Assembly: GCF_003626755.1 (NCBI RefSeq)
Contig: NZ_RBCJ01000001.1
Span: forward strand, 1,550,001 to 1,614,000
Source of the DNA: Ulvibacterium marinum
GTDB taxonomy: Bacteria > Bacteroidota > Bacteroidia > Flavobacteriales > Flavobacteriaceae
Length of the DNA stretch: 64,000 nucleotides
Direction: 5' to 3'
The notes under the pieces are model-generated. The model had not been told where the DNA came from and searched no databases. It was given only the letters and a program-made list of their open reading frames with translations. Each line of letters begins with the position of its first letter. Position 1 is the first letter of the stretch. The position numbers were made by a program, and so were the translations under genes. Positions 24,901 to 32,489 of this stretch are shown here, in pieces.

Positions 24901-26862
24901 ACCACCCGCCACAATCGGGTTGCGGGGTTGAATACCTCCCAAGGTTCGGAAAGGAGCAAAAATCTGTTGGTAGCCATACGGACTTTACAGCGTGCGAAAG
25001 CACGGGACTTTCAGACCACCTTTCTATCGGGTACGCCCATATCCAATTCCATTACCGAGGTCTATGTGCTGTTCAAGTATTTGATTCCGCATCGCATGGA
25101 ACAGATGAACATAACATCCTTTGACCAATGGGCACAGGTATTTGCCAACAAGTCGTACGAATTCGAACCTACGGTTTCAGGGGATTATAAAGTACGGGAA
25201 CGCTTCCGCTCGTTCAAAAAAATGAAGTTACTGTCTTCCTTGTACAACGAGATATCGATTATCGTCAACGGGACTACCCACCAAATCGATAGTCCCAAAA
25301 TGCAATTGGATGTGCATACCCTAAAACCCACACCTGCACAGTTGGCCTATTTTGAGCAAATAAAGGAGTTTCTAAGAACAGGGGATAGTAACCTTTTGTA
25401 TGGGAATAAGAACTACACCGAAGATCAAAAAAGTGCCTTGTCCTTGATTGCATTGCACCACATGCGCAATGCTTCCATTGATCCTAGAATGCTGAGCCAA
25501 GACTTAGAAGATCCGGGCGAGGCCAAGTTGCGAACCATTGCGTCCGAAGTCTATAAGACCTATACCGAAACGGCTTCTTTTAAGGGTACACAGGCCATCT
25601 TTTCAGACTTGGGCGTACCCAAGGAAAACTTTAATATTTATGATGAACTAAAACGTATCCTGACGGAAGAATTCGGTATTCCCAATGAGGAGGTGGTATT
25701 TATCCATGATTTTAAGACGGATACAAAGCGACTGGAATGTTTTAAAGAGGTTAATGCAGGAAACTATCGGGTCATTATCGGTTCTACTGAAAAACTGGGT
25801 ACCGGCACCAATATTCAGGAACGTTTGGTGCGTATCCATCATGTGGATATTCCGTATCGGCCAACGGACATCGACCAACGCAACGGAAGGGGCGTGCGAA
25901 AAGGAAATGTGGGTGCCAAACAATACCACGACAATAAAGTGGTAGTGTCCTTTTATATTGTCGAAAATTGTACCGATGCCTTGATGCTCAATAACGTGAA
26001 CATTAAAAAGAATTTCATCGAACAATTGACCAACGGTACCATTCAGTTCAATAGATTGGATATGGGGCCTGTCAACGATGAAGGTTCAATCGATTATAAA
26101 ACCTTGCTGGCTGTTGCCAAAAACGACCCGTGGTATCTTGAAAAGGAAGAACTAAGCAAAGAACTGGACGAACTGGAATTGGAAAAATCCATTTTCAAAA
26201 AAAATCGCCTGGAAGCCAAAAACAATATTTCGTTCTATGAAACCGAACTTTCAAGGGCCGATAGGAATATTGCCAAACTTGAAAATGATATTCCACTTTG
26301 GAAAAGCGTTGCTAATAAAGAAGATTACTGGTTAAAATTAAGCGAGGTCTTATCCCAGCCTTCCTCTGACCCCATAGTACTGGGCGAACATCTTGAAATT
26401 CGTTTACAGGCTTTAAGGACAAAAAAGGGCGAGCATGTCATCATCGCGATGGGAGATGCAAAGTTGATGCTTCATGTTGAAGATGAGACCAACCACCAAT
26501 TGCTCGTGGTTAGTCCGAATGCGTCCTATGGCTATGGTTCCAAAAGAATCGTGAAGAATTGGCACAGTCTGGCCGATTACATGTATAATGCATTGTCCAA
26601 AATCCCAAAGACATTAAAGACCCGAAAAGAATTGGCAGCTGAATATAAGAAATCCATTAAGGCCAATCAAAAAGTGTTGGAACTCCACTTTGATAAAACG
26701 AAAAAGTTGGAGTTGGTGCAAAAACGGCTCGTTGAAATCAATGCCGATCTGGATGAAAAATACGACACGGAACCAGAGGAAAAAGAGGTAAAAAAAGAGA
26801 CTTCAATCAAAAAAACGGAATCATTCGGTATGGTTCGTAAATCCCAAGGTGTTTCTCTATAA
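21949..26862 (+). CDS. DNA methylase-SNF2 helicase fusion (DarB-like architecture)
   Basis: The product has 1637 residues. Residues about 80-270 form an N6-adenine methyltransferase domain, with motif I EPSAGNG (106-112) and motif IV SNIPFG (174-179). A long linker is followed by a superfamily 2 helicase: VGFGKT near 808, DESHKFK near 973, LSGTPISNS near 1026 and the motif VI segment QRNGRGVRKG near 1309. A coiled-coil stretch of about 100 residues follows, then a tail ending SQGVSL. The domain pair resembles phage P1 DarB, which protects incoming DNA from restriction. Similar large proteins occur in Bacteroidota conjugative elements. The protective role is inference. Confidence 0.8.
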   Translation: MKYSKRKYLDFMVRTIDALHSPETEPHFFINNPGFGNIFDILKNSSYRAEFIKKLDEHFGADYSRTIINSLKSGSLNSFYMPDPIVNAITDYVKNLSHFQPKTILEPSAGNGIFIRSLAKVFPAAKFTAFEKEILTVRILEHNFKFKKNVTIYGVPFENLSQTDATKKYDLVISNIPFGANKIFDPELMGHPLRTGISKNIHSYFIHKSLECLKPSGISVLLCTKNFMDKTKYIPIREHLLKRNNFIGGVRLPDSTFAQENTAIVTDILVFQNNQQIETTLEQTSVNDLFSKSSERQVGESAVQISDYFSEFPERVLGAIEEGGMYNNLDYTVTTHKNLAALAYEITDTLSKFVIQPKMQRRQSVLTALVPTENITKPKFQSAEDGDANTHKLKPGNLVIKHQKVYKIDAEQQLELLVTKPKEFDRISKIVALRDTYFKLLDAPEAEAAKIKDELDYQYDAFHFQYGRLNDKPNYAFATLDIQGPLILELEKPKDGVFIKSDIFDRSIPLKKVEKIAEEIPKKLPLEDAIYYSLNKYNRIDISALEAATQIAEEELIKDALDRQLLFLNPTENGWELAPRFLFLSGTIYKKINAYRKNDFGKFQSYVDKSYIDRTVLSLEKVRPPMTPFEDLDVKLHEPWFPIEYTQAFIYETYGTTVHIAYNDSTSKYMVKVEKADYEYIKKFSVQTEHRYYGFKDILEGALNSTIPYISKGSKQYKRTDKAKMQEIRIKFDLLYKEFNAYIIGKPEIKTRLERIFYDTYDAQVHAKYDGDYLQFEGLRHFTPYKSQKDTVAGIIVNQGLLVNKEVGFGKTLDMALTTQKLKELGLSKKTLVIGLRSTVVQLERELLNAFPMMNLLVAHDKVVSGLAKRNAFFKKIKNCSHDVVLMSHDTFKFIPQSPEIIHEIISEELANLNRDLSVIHEDKYNVGKRVLKGLEQRRENLKATLQQVFFQINSKQSDVVDFEQMGFEHIMVDESHKFKNLMYTTRHNRVAGLNTSQGSERSKNLLVAIRTLQRAKARDFQTTFLSGTPISNSITEVYVLFKYLIPHRMEQMNITSFDQWAQVFANKSYEFEPTVSGDYKVRERFRSFKKMKLLSSLYNEISIIVNGTTHQIDSPKMQLDVHTLKPTPAQLAYFEQIKEFLRTGDSNLLYGNKNYTEDQKSALSLIALHHMRNASIDPRMLSQDLEDPGEAKLRTIASEVYKTYTETASFKGTQAIFSDLGVPKENFNIYDELKRILTEEFGIPNEEVVFIHDFKTDTKRLECFKEVNAGNYRVIIGSTEKLGTGTNIQERLVRIHHVDIPYRPTDIDQRNGRGVRKGNVGAKQYHDNKVVVSFYIVENCTDALMLNNVNIKKNFIEQLTNGTIQFNRLDMGPVNDEGSIDYKTLLAVAKNDPWYLEKEELSKELDELELEKSIFKKNRLEAKNNISFYETELSRADRNIAKLENDIPLWKSVANKEDYWLKLSEVLSQPSSDPIVLGEHLEIRLQALRTKKGEHVIIAMGDAKLMLHVEDETNHQLLVVSPNASYGYGSKRIVKNWHSLADYMYNALSKIPKTLKTRKELAAEYKKSIKANQKVLELHFDKTKKLELVQKRLVEINADLDEKYDTEPEEKEVKKETSIKKTESFGMVRKSQGVSL

Positions 26863-26867
26863 TGTTC

Positions 26868-27016
26868 TTGGCGTTGGCCGGGCTATCCGCTATACCGCCC
26901 TTGCGGACCCCTAGGTTTCGTAAGCCTTGAAAGAGCTCCGCTGTCGCTTTTCAAGACAACGAACCCTAAGGGGGCCACTGCGGTCGATGCTGCTGCTATC
27001 CCTAACGCGGGATATA
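26868..27016 (+). other. Structured non-coding element downstream of the methylase-helicase
   Basis: This GC-richer stretch begins 6 nt after the stop. A long near-perfect stem runs 26905-26976: GGACCCCTAGGTTTCGT pairs with ACGAACCCTAAGGGGGCC, with one mismatch and small bulges. An inner CTTGAAA/TTTCAAG stem closes a 16-nt loop. Outer segments GCGTT (26871-26875) and AACGC (27004-27008) can pair, and GCTATCC appears on both flanks. It could be an origin of transfer, a structured RNA or a terminator complex. Confidence 0.5.
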
Positions 27017-27194
27017 TCCGGTTTGAGACTTGGTTAAGTTATGCAATTCTAAAAAGGTTCATTTTGCAGAATCACATTTCAACCGGTATTCTAAGAATTC
27101 GGAATAAATCCGATTCAAAACATATAAACAAAAATTTCGGAGGGCAAATTTGCCAATGAGATTAGTTTGGGAACCACCACTTTAAACATTGCTA

Positions 27195-27449
27195 TCACAA
27201 TTTGACTCTTACCCAACCCGTTTCAGGTAACGCGTATCTATCAAGCTTCATTACAACGTGATCCCCTTGTTGGTATTTATATTTAAGAAACGTACAGTCA
27301 TCATTGCTTTCCAGATAAAAGAGGCCAAGCCTTTTCGGAAAGGGCAATTTCATGTTTTCACATTCCTCATTGAGCCGATGCCTGCCAATCTCTTTCAGCA
27401 AGTGCTCAAGAACATATTTGTCGGCATGTCGAAAAACAATATTTTTCAT
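27195..27449 (-). CDS. Hypothetical 84-aa protein divergent from SRAP gene
   Basis: The ATG at 27449 gives 84 residues. The frame is open further upstream, but a TATATTTG promoter box lies there. The protein reads MKNIVFRHADKYVLEHLLKE... and ends in beta-rich DHVVMKLDRYALPETGWVRVKL. It is soluble and no family is recognised. The divergent neighbour is the SRAP gene. Confidence 0.5.
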   Translation of the reverse strand: MKNIVFRHADKYVLEHLLKEIGRHRLNEECENMKLPFPKRLGLFYLESNDDCTFLKYKYQQGDHVVMKLDRYALPETGWVRVKL

Positions 27450-27484
27450 TGAATTGGATATAATCCATATGTTAGGATTATATC

Positions 27485-27492
27485 CAAATATA
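27485..27492 (-). promoter_or_regulatory. TATATTTG -7 box for the 84-aa gene
   Basis: TATATTTG on the minus strand lies 35 nt upstream of the ATG at 27449. It fits the Bacteroidota -7 consensus and argues against the longer reading of that ORF. Confidence 0.45.
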
Positions 27493-27560
27493 GAAAATGA
27501 AATGTTTGTCTTTTTGATTTTAACATATTTCATTAATTTGATGGCCAAAACCGTTTAGAT

Positions 27561-28328
27561 ATGTGTTATGACATTAAGGCGCAATTGGAAACCCAGCTAA
27601 GAAGGGCGATGCGTGATGGGGATGAACATGCCATTGAGGAAATCATGGAAAAGCTCGCTCCTTTGACCGATCTTCCCTTATATCATTCAAAAGGTTTCGG
27701 CCACCCCTCACTATTGATCTATACGGACGAGGACCCATACTTCCCCCAAGTATCTACATGGGGGCTCGTTCCCGAGGATGCGGAGGACAAAAGCTACTGG
27801 AACAACACATTGAATGCCAGGGGAGAAACCATATTCAGTAAACCCTCCTTTCGGGAATCGGCGAAAAAGCGAAGATGTCTTATTTATTGTGATGCGTTTT
27901 ACGAGCACCACCATTTTAAGGGCAAGACATACCCTTTTCTTATCAAAAAAAAGGACAATGAGCCAATGGCCCTTGCAGGACTTTGGAGCGTTTGGAAAGA
28001 TTACAATACAGGCGGTATATGGAACACCTTTGCCATAGTGACCACAAAACCCAATCCGTTAATGGCAAAACTCCACAACAATCCTAAAGCTAAGGATGGC
28101 CCTCGTATGCCATTGATACTGCCAACGGAACTTGAAAATGAATGGATTCAACCTTATGATGAAGCGCTTTGGGAGAAAGGCCAGAAAAAAGCGATCCATG
28201 AATTGATTCAGTCGTATCCCGAAGAGAAATTGGATTATTATACTGTTGGACGTCTTGGGGGAAAAGAATATGTAGGAAATATTCCTGAGATTTCCGAACC
28301 TTTGAATTATCCGGAATTGGTTTTCTGA
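27561..28328 (+). CDS. SRAP (HMCES/YedK) DNA-protein crosslink protein
   Basis: The 255-residue protein starts Met-Cys; after Met removal Cys2 is the SRAP nucleophile that bonds with abasic sites in single-stranded DNA. Other family elements are visible: WGLVP, NTLNARGETIFSKPSF, RRCLIYCDAFYEHH (the active-site Glu), and TTKPNPLMAKLHN then GPRMPLIL in place of the usual H-x-RMP segment, with a small insertion. It protects abasic sites in ssDNA, which would be useful beside an element moved as ssDNA. Ordinary chromosomal repair is equally possible. Confidence 0.85.
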   Translation: MCYDIKAQLETQLRRAMRDGDEHAIEEIMEKLAPLTDLPLYHSKGFGHPSLLIYTDEDPYFPQVSTWGLVPEDAEDKSYWNNTLNARGETIFSKPSFRESAKKRRCLIYCDAFYEHHHFKGKTYPFLIKKKDNEPMALAGLWSVWKDYNTGGIWNTFAIVTTKPNPLMAKLHNNPKAKDGPRMPLILPTELENEWIQPYDEALWEKGQKKAIHELIQSYPEEKLDYYTVGRLGGKEYVGNIPEISEPLNYPELVF

Positions 28329-28453
28329 TTGAAGATTGAAATATATTCAATGCCATGTGTTGTCCTTAAAAGAGTTCGTTTTACAACACTATTTAAATGG
28401 TCAGGTCTTTTATCAAATGATTTCATAAATTATCTCCGTTATTGCTGACATAT

Positions 28454-29254
28454 CTATTCTTTAGTAAAGAATTGAATGCTTTTCGAGAGAAAATTATCTT
28501 GATTAGAACCAATTATGGCAATATGCCCTGTGTTCGGAACAATCCACAATTCAGAATTAGGTAAATTTTCGTGAAGGGTAGTGGCAGGGATAATTCCCAT
28601 TATTTCATCGCGGTCTCCGTTAACTATTAGGGTCTTTGTTTCTATTGCTTTTAAATTTTCATCACCGATGCTTATCTTATAGTTGAGTTTTGGGTTGAAA
28701 AGTGCCTTTATCTGACTTTCTCCCCCATAGTGTGTCTCTTTCAATTCTTTGATAAACGGCTCGGGCAGATTCTCGTAGGAGAATGTCTTGTCGAGATTCG
28801 AGTTCTCTGCACCGTCATATTTAGGGGAGGCACCGATCAAGACCATCGATTCAATTCTGTCAGGATGTAAACTGGCCAGTTGTAACAGGACTAACCCTCC
28901 GTAACTTAACCCTATTGCTTTTGCTCTTTCTATTTTCAGAAAGTCCAACAGCTTCAAAATATCCGTCGCGGATTTTTCTATACTGAAATCATCGGTCAGT
29001 TCGGACGACCTGCCATGGCCCCGAAGGTCGATGGCAAAAACCTTAAAATTTGGCGCGTAGGTCGGGATATAATCCGACCAAAACCGGGAGGATTGCGTCC
29101 AGCCGTGTAGCAGTAATAGCGGCTCTCCATCGCCATAAACCTCGTAGTATATATCAATTCCATTGATTTTTACCGTCTCCTTCGTATGGGGAGATTGCCC
29201 AATACTTTGTCCTGTAATTAGTGCCATCAGTGTAAAAGTTAAAAACGTCTTCAT
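28454..29254 (-). CDS. Secreted alpha/beta hydrolase
   Basis: The product has 266 residues with an N-terminal signal peptide (MKTFLTFTLMALITGQSIG). An alpha/beta-hydrolase core follows: the oxyanion segment LLLHGWTQSSRFW, nucleophile elbow GLSYGG, Asp in VNGDRDEI and His in PNTGHIAI. This fits a periplasmic esterase or lactonase-type enzyme. The substrate is unknown. It is monocistronic in appearance. Confidence 0.8.
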   Translation of the reverse strand: MKTFLTFTLMALITGQSIGQSPHTKETVKINGIDIYYEVYGDGEPLLLLHGWTQSSRFWSDYIPTYAPNFKVFAIDLRGHGRSSELTDDFSIEKSATDILKLLDFLKIERAKAIGLSYGGLVLLQLASLHPDRIESMVLIGASPKYDGAENSNLDKTFSYENLPEPFIKELKETHYGGESQIKALFNPKLNYKISIGDENLKAIETKTLIVNGDRDEIMGIIPATTLHENLPNSELWIVPNTGHIAIIGSNQDNFLSKSIQFFTKE

Positions 29255-29337
29255 TTAATTTCAATTTGTTCAGCCTTCCAATTACCGGTACTCGATAACT
29301 ATGAAAGCACTGCGTACTGCTAAGATATAATTTTCAA

Positions 29338-29994
29338 TTATTTCACTGCACGTCCGCGGATTTGAGGGATAATCGGGATGAATGGGGAATAATGATTGTA
29401 CTTATCCATTACTATTGAACTAAACCCGGCAGATTCCAATAAGCTTGCCGTATCCCTGTTCGTATGACATCCTTCAAAAAACCAATGCCATGGTTTGTGT
29501 ATCAGATTCTGGATGAAACCGAGAATGGAATTTTCTCTAGCCTTTACGTGCTCGATGAACACAAATTGACCAGTAGGTTTTAAGATGCGTTTTATTTGAT
29601 TTACACATTGCAAAGGATTGTCGACCGTGCATAGAACGAGGGTACTCATTACAAAATCCACTGAACTATCCGGTAAATCGATGGTTTCCCCTGTTATGGA
29701 TTTTATGTACAGATGTATCCCGTACTTCTTGGCCGTCTTTCGCAGATTCTTATGCATATGTATGTTGGGCTCAATGGCAATCAATTTAGTGCCTCTTTTC
29801 AGGTACCGCATATTGGCCCCAGCCCCTGGACCTATTTCAACAACGGTCCCTGAATGGTCTTGAAACAGTTCTTTTTTCGACTTTCCCCATAGCACATCCA
29901 TATAGCCGGAAATCGTGTAAAAGAACCAAGAGTTAATAGGCCCCCTAACATTGTTATTTTCGAATTCTTTGTTCATTTTTTTTAATTCAGTCAT
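29338..29994 (-). CDS. Class I SAM-dependent methyltransferase
   Basis: The product has 218 residues with a Methyltransf_11-type fold. Motif I is VVEIGPGAGANMRYL, the acidic residue after strand 2 is in LIAIEPNIHMH, and motif IV is in DSSVDFVMSTLVLCTV, followed by IKRILKPTGQFVFIEHV. An internal Met seven residues in is an alternative start. The WFFEGCHTNRD segment resembles phospholipid or quinone-type methyltransferases, but the substrate is not assigned. Confidence 0.8.
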   Translation of the reverse strand: MTELKKMNKEFENNNVRGPINSWFFYTISGYMDVLWGKSKKELFQDHSGTVVEIGPGAGANMRYLKRGTKLIAIEPNIHMHKNLRKTAKKYGIHLYIKSITGETIDLPDSSVDFVMSTLVLCTVDNPLQCVNQIKRILKPTGQFVFIEHVKARENSILGFIQNLIHKPWHWFFEGCHTNRDTASLLESAGFSSIVMDKYNHYSPFIPIIPQIRGRAVK

Positions 29995-30098
29995 CTGAAC
30001 TTAATTTTCATGCCCAAACGACATTTAATTATAATAGTTTAAAGAAGTTGACGACCGTCGCGCGGCCAATTTCCAAATCAGACTGCCATAAATCCCCT

Positions 30099-30620
30099 TT
30101 AGGCGATTTTACCGGACGAATCGATTTTCAGCCACTTTTTCCGGTCCCCCTTCTGAATGAGCACTTTGAATCTTCTTTTCGTTCCATCGCCATGATGGTA
30201 TAGGATAGAATACCGGTTCTTTACAATGTTCCAATCAGGGTATTGCTTTATAATATCATTGCCTACCGATTTGGGCATGGCAAAATTGCTGAACCGTTCT
30301 ATGGCTGAAACAATCGATCCATTACTCCCGTATAATGCATATATGTTTCCATCCTTCAACTTGAAAGTGACTTTAAAGGTTTCGTCTTTTCGGCCGACAA
30401 ATTCTTTTGATGCCAAGACGTTCCAATTCGTTACCCCGTTCTCAAGATATTTGACCCGTCGGGGTGTAACGACATCTTGCACTTCATATAAGTATTTATG
30501 ATTCGAACCTGAAATGTCGAGCTCCCTATATTTATAAAAATCCAAATCGGCATTCGAGTTTTGGGCAAAACCAAAACTTACCATACCCACTGTTATTAAG
30601 CTGATTACTATTTTTTTCAT
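30099..30620 (-). CDS. Secreted hypothetical protein (PepSY-like)
   Basis: The product has 173 residues with a clear signal peptide (cleavage around GFAQ-NS). The rest alternates strands and helices, with a conserved-looking VGNDIIKQYPDWNIVKNRYSI segment typical of periplasmic PepSY/BLIP-like modules, and a basic end. The assignment is tentative. Confidence 0.5.
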   Translation of the reverse strand: MKKIVISLITVGMVSFGFAQNSNADLDFYKYRELDISGSNHKYLYEVQDVVTPRRVKYLENGVTNWNVLASKEFVGRKDETFKVTFKLKDGNIYALYGSNGSIVSAIERFSNFAMPKSVGNDIIKQYPDWNIVKNRYSILYHHGDGTKRRFKVLIQKGDRKKWLKIDSSGKIA

Positions 30621-30805
30621 AATACTGTCGTTTTTTTATTTTTGATGAATTTATTTTACTACTGTTTTATTGTTAAACCTGCTGTTCAAAAGGCCTTTGG
30701 CCCGTGGGCAAGAATTACCGTCGCTTTTCCAGCCAAACCATTTAAGTTCAACTGTTGTTCTATTTTTCAAGTATTTTTCCATGACTTGTCATTACTACGT
30801 GTTTT

Positions 30806-30846
30806 TAAAAAGTGCCCACCCACTCCGAAGATGGGCAGGTGGGCAC
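30806..30846 (-). terminator. Terminator of the lipoprotein gene
   Basis: GTGCCCACC (30812-30820) pairs with GGTGGGCAC (30838-30846). On the minus strand it is followed by a run of T. It lies 35 nt past the stop of the gene ending at 30882. Confidence 0.75.
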
Positions 30847-30881
30847 CAACCCTAACCTAATACACTGTTTTTTGATTGGAA

Positions 30882-31430
30882 TCAATAGGATACCAGGTCG
30901 ATCGTAAAATTGCAGTCGAAACCGATGATGTTCTGATCGAATTTTGACAAATCGATTTCTCCTACCAAGGTTGCTTTACCCTCACTGCCCTCAAAATCAA
31001 ATGTGGTGTCAAAAACGTTATTTTCAGAAGGATTGGACTCCGTGGTGAACTTCCCATCGCCAATTGGGGTTTGCAGCACGTCGCCCCTAGAGGTAAAGGA
31101 GCCCTTTCCGGTAAAATTGAACTTGGTGACTATTTTGGAAACAAGCGTGCCATCCGGGTTTTCGGTAGTTCCCATATCACAGTCCTCTAGGGTTCCAATG
31201 ATTTCACCGGTCTTCGAATCGATCAAATCCATTAAAAAGCAGAAAGCCTCAACGGGCTGGCCGTTATCCGGGTTCGTAATTGTTTTTAATTGAGCGACCG
31301 CCGTTCCCCTACCAATTACTTTTAACTGGGTCTGCTTTTGTTCGGGGACGTCTTTCGTATAATCGTCGTCGCTACAGGCAACGAACAATATGGTTATTGC
31401 GATTAAAAAATTGTTCTTGATAATTTTCAT
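30882..31430 (-). CDS. Hypothetical lipoprotein
   Basis: The product has 182 residues with a lipoprotein signal ending in FVAC-SDDD, a typical Bacteroidota Asp-rich export tail. The mature part is beta-rich with an acidic surface (GTLEDCDMGTTENPDGTL, NFTGKGSFTSRGDVLQ), resembling small surface-exposed jelly-roll-like or allene-oxide-cyclase-like barrel lipoproteins. No specific family is claimed. Confidence 0.6.
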   Translation of the reverse strand: MKIIKNNFLIAITILFVACSDDDYTKDVPEQKQTQLKVIGRGTAVAQLKTITNPDNGQPVEAFCFLMDLIDSKTGEIIGTLEDCDMGTTENPDGTLVSKIVTKFNFTGKGSFTSRGDVLQTPIGDGKFTTESNPSENNVFDTTFDFEGSEGKATLVGEIDLSKFDQNIIGFDCNFTIDLVSY

Positions 31431-31509
31431 GATAAATGATTTAGAGATTAATGAATTTTTGAAATGATGATGTTGCTATGCAACGGTTATTGTATTATGT
31501 TCCAACTAT

Positions 31510-31604
31510 TAGTAAAAAAGCTCGAACAGGAGATAGAAATGGAGCAGGACCAATAGTCCGGCGAAAAGAATCAGCCCTTTCTCCAATTTTTCGTAACGCT
31601 TCAT
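31510..31604 (-). CDS. Possible 31-aa membrane micropeptide coupled to desaturase gene
   Basis: An ATG overlaps the TGA of the desaturase gene (ATGA) and opens MKRYEKLEKGLILFAG followed by a Leu-rich hydrophobic stretch. The basic head plus single membrane helix is typical of micropeptides. My base count gives an odd length for the ORF, so its end is uncertain and a one-base difference would change the tail. Confidence 0.3.
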
Positions 31605-32377
31605 TTTTTTTCTTTTGAAATATCCTTGAACAATAACATATCCTTCACTTTTGCCGAGGCCCCATGATAGAAACCGGTCTCATGTTCATAGCCTTTTGGA
31701 TTCTTAAAGGTTCCGAACAGGATATCGTAAAGGGCTATTCCCGCATAGTTATGGGCATGTATGCCCTTCGCATGATGAATCGTGTGGGATTCCGGTCGCT
31801 GTACGATATACCCGATCCACGTCGGCGTTTTGATATTACTATGCTGAAAAATGGACAAGAAGGTGGTAATCAGAATAATCAGGGTACTGGCCTCCGGCGT
31901 AAAACCTGCCACAAGAACAAGCATGACGCTGCTGACGATAATCCACCCGATCATGTCAAGGGGACTGAAGTAGAACGCCCCGTAACTATCCATTCGTTCC
32001 GCACTATGGTGCATTTGGTGCATCCCTTTCCAAAGGAAATCACTATTGTGCATGATCCTATGCCAAACATATTCCCCCAGTTCATACACCAATACGCCTA
32101 CTATCGCTCCCCAAATGGTCCCCAGTGCCGTGAGGTCGAAAATCTGATATTGGGCAAAAAAACCGTCCCAGATTATGGGAAGGTAGGAGGAAAGGAAAAA
32201 GAAAAGTACAAAGGCGAGAATGCCCCTTAACTTCCAAAATTTTACTTGGGGAAGTTTACGTGCCGGGAAAAGTGTTTCCCATAACATTAATCCCCCGTAC
32301 ATCCCGAATATAATATAGGAGATGGGGTCGAACACCAATTCGAAAGGTGTTGGTAGCTGTGAAATGAAATCTTCCAT
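31601..32377 (-). CDS. Sterol desaturase / fatty acid hydroxylase family protein
   Basis: The product is a 258-residue membrane protein. It carries the di-iron His clusters HRIMH, HQMHHSAE and HTIHHAKGIHAHN of the fatty acid hydroxylase superfamily, with membrane helices at about 17-35, 50-68, 80-100 and 125-165. Such enzymes hydroxylate or desaturate lipid or carotenoid substrates in the membrane. The gene diverges from a TetR regulator; two palindromic operator-like sites lie between them, so it is probably that regulator's target. Confidence 0.85.
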   Translation of the reverse strand: MEDFISQLPTPFELVFDPISYIIFGMYGGLMLWETLFPARKLPQVKFWKLRGILAFVLFFFLSSYLPIIWDGFFAQYQIFDLTALGTIWGAIVGVLVYELGEYVWHRIMHNSDFLWKGMHQMHHSAERMDSYGAFYFSPLDMIGWIIVSSVMLVLVAGFTPEASTLIILITTFLSIFQHSNIKTPTWIGYIVQRPESHTIHHAKGIHAHNYAGIALYDILFGTFKNPKGYEHETGFYHGASAKVKDMLLFKDISKEKK

Positions 32378-32412
32378 AATAACTGATTTTTAAATGATTT
32401 TATTTTAATTAT

Positions 32413-32426
32413 ACCGACTAGACGGT
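32413..32426. promoter_or_regulatory. Operator-like palindrome 1 (TetR)
   Basis: ACCGACTAGACGGT is a near-perfect palindrome in the divergent desaturase-TetR intergenic region. It matches site 2 in the pattern ACCrACTAGwCkGT. Confidence 0.65.
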
Positions 32427-32452
32427 GCAAATTTAAAATTATTTTTTATTGT

Positions 32453-32466
32453 ACCAACTAGTCTGT
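32453..32466. promoter_or_regulatory. Operator-like palindrome 2 (TetR)
   Basis: ACCAACTAGTCTGT lies exactly 40 bp from site 1 and 23 nt before the TetR ATG. It shares the ACTAG core with site 1, a position suited to autoregulation. Confidence 0.6.
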
Positions 32467-32489
32467 TTAAAATTTTATATCTTTAACAT

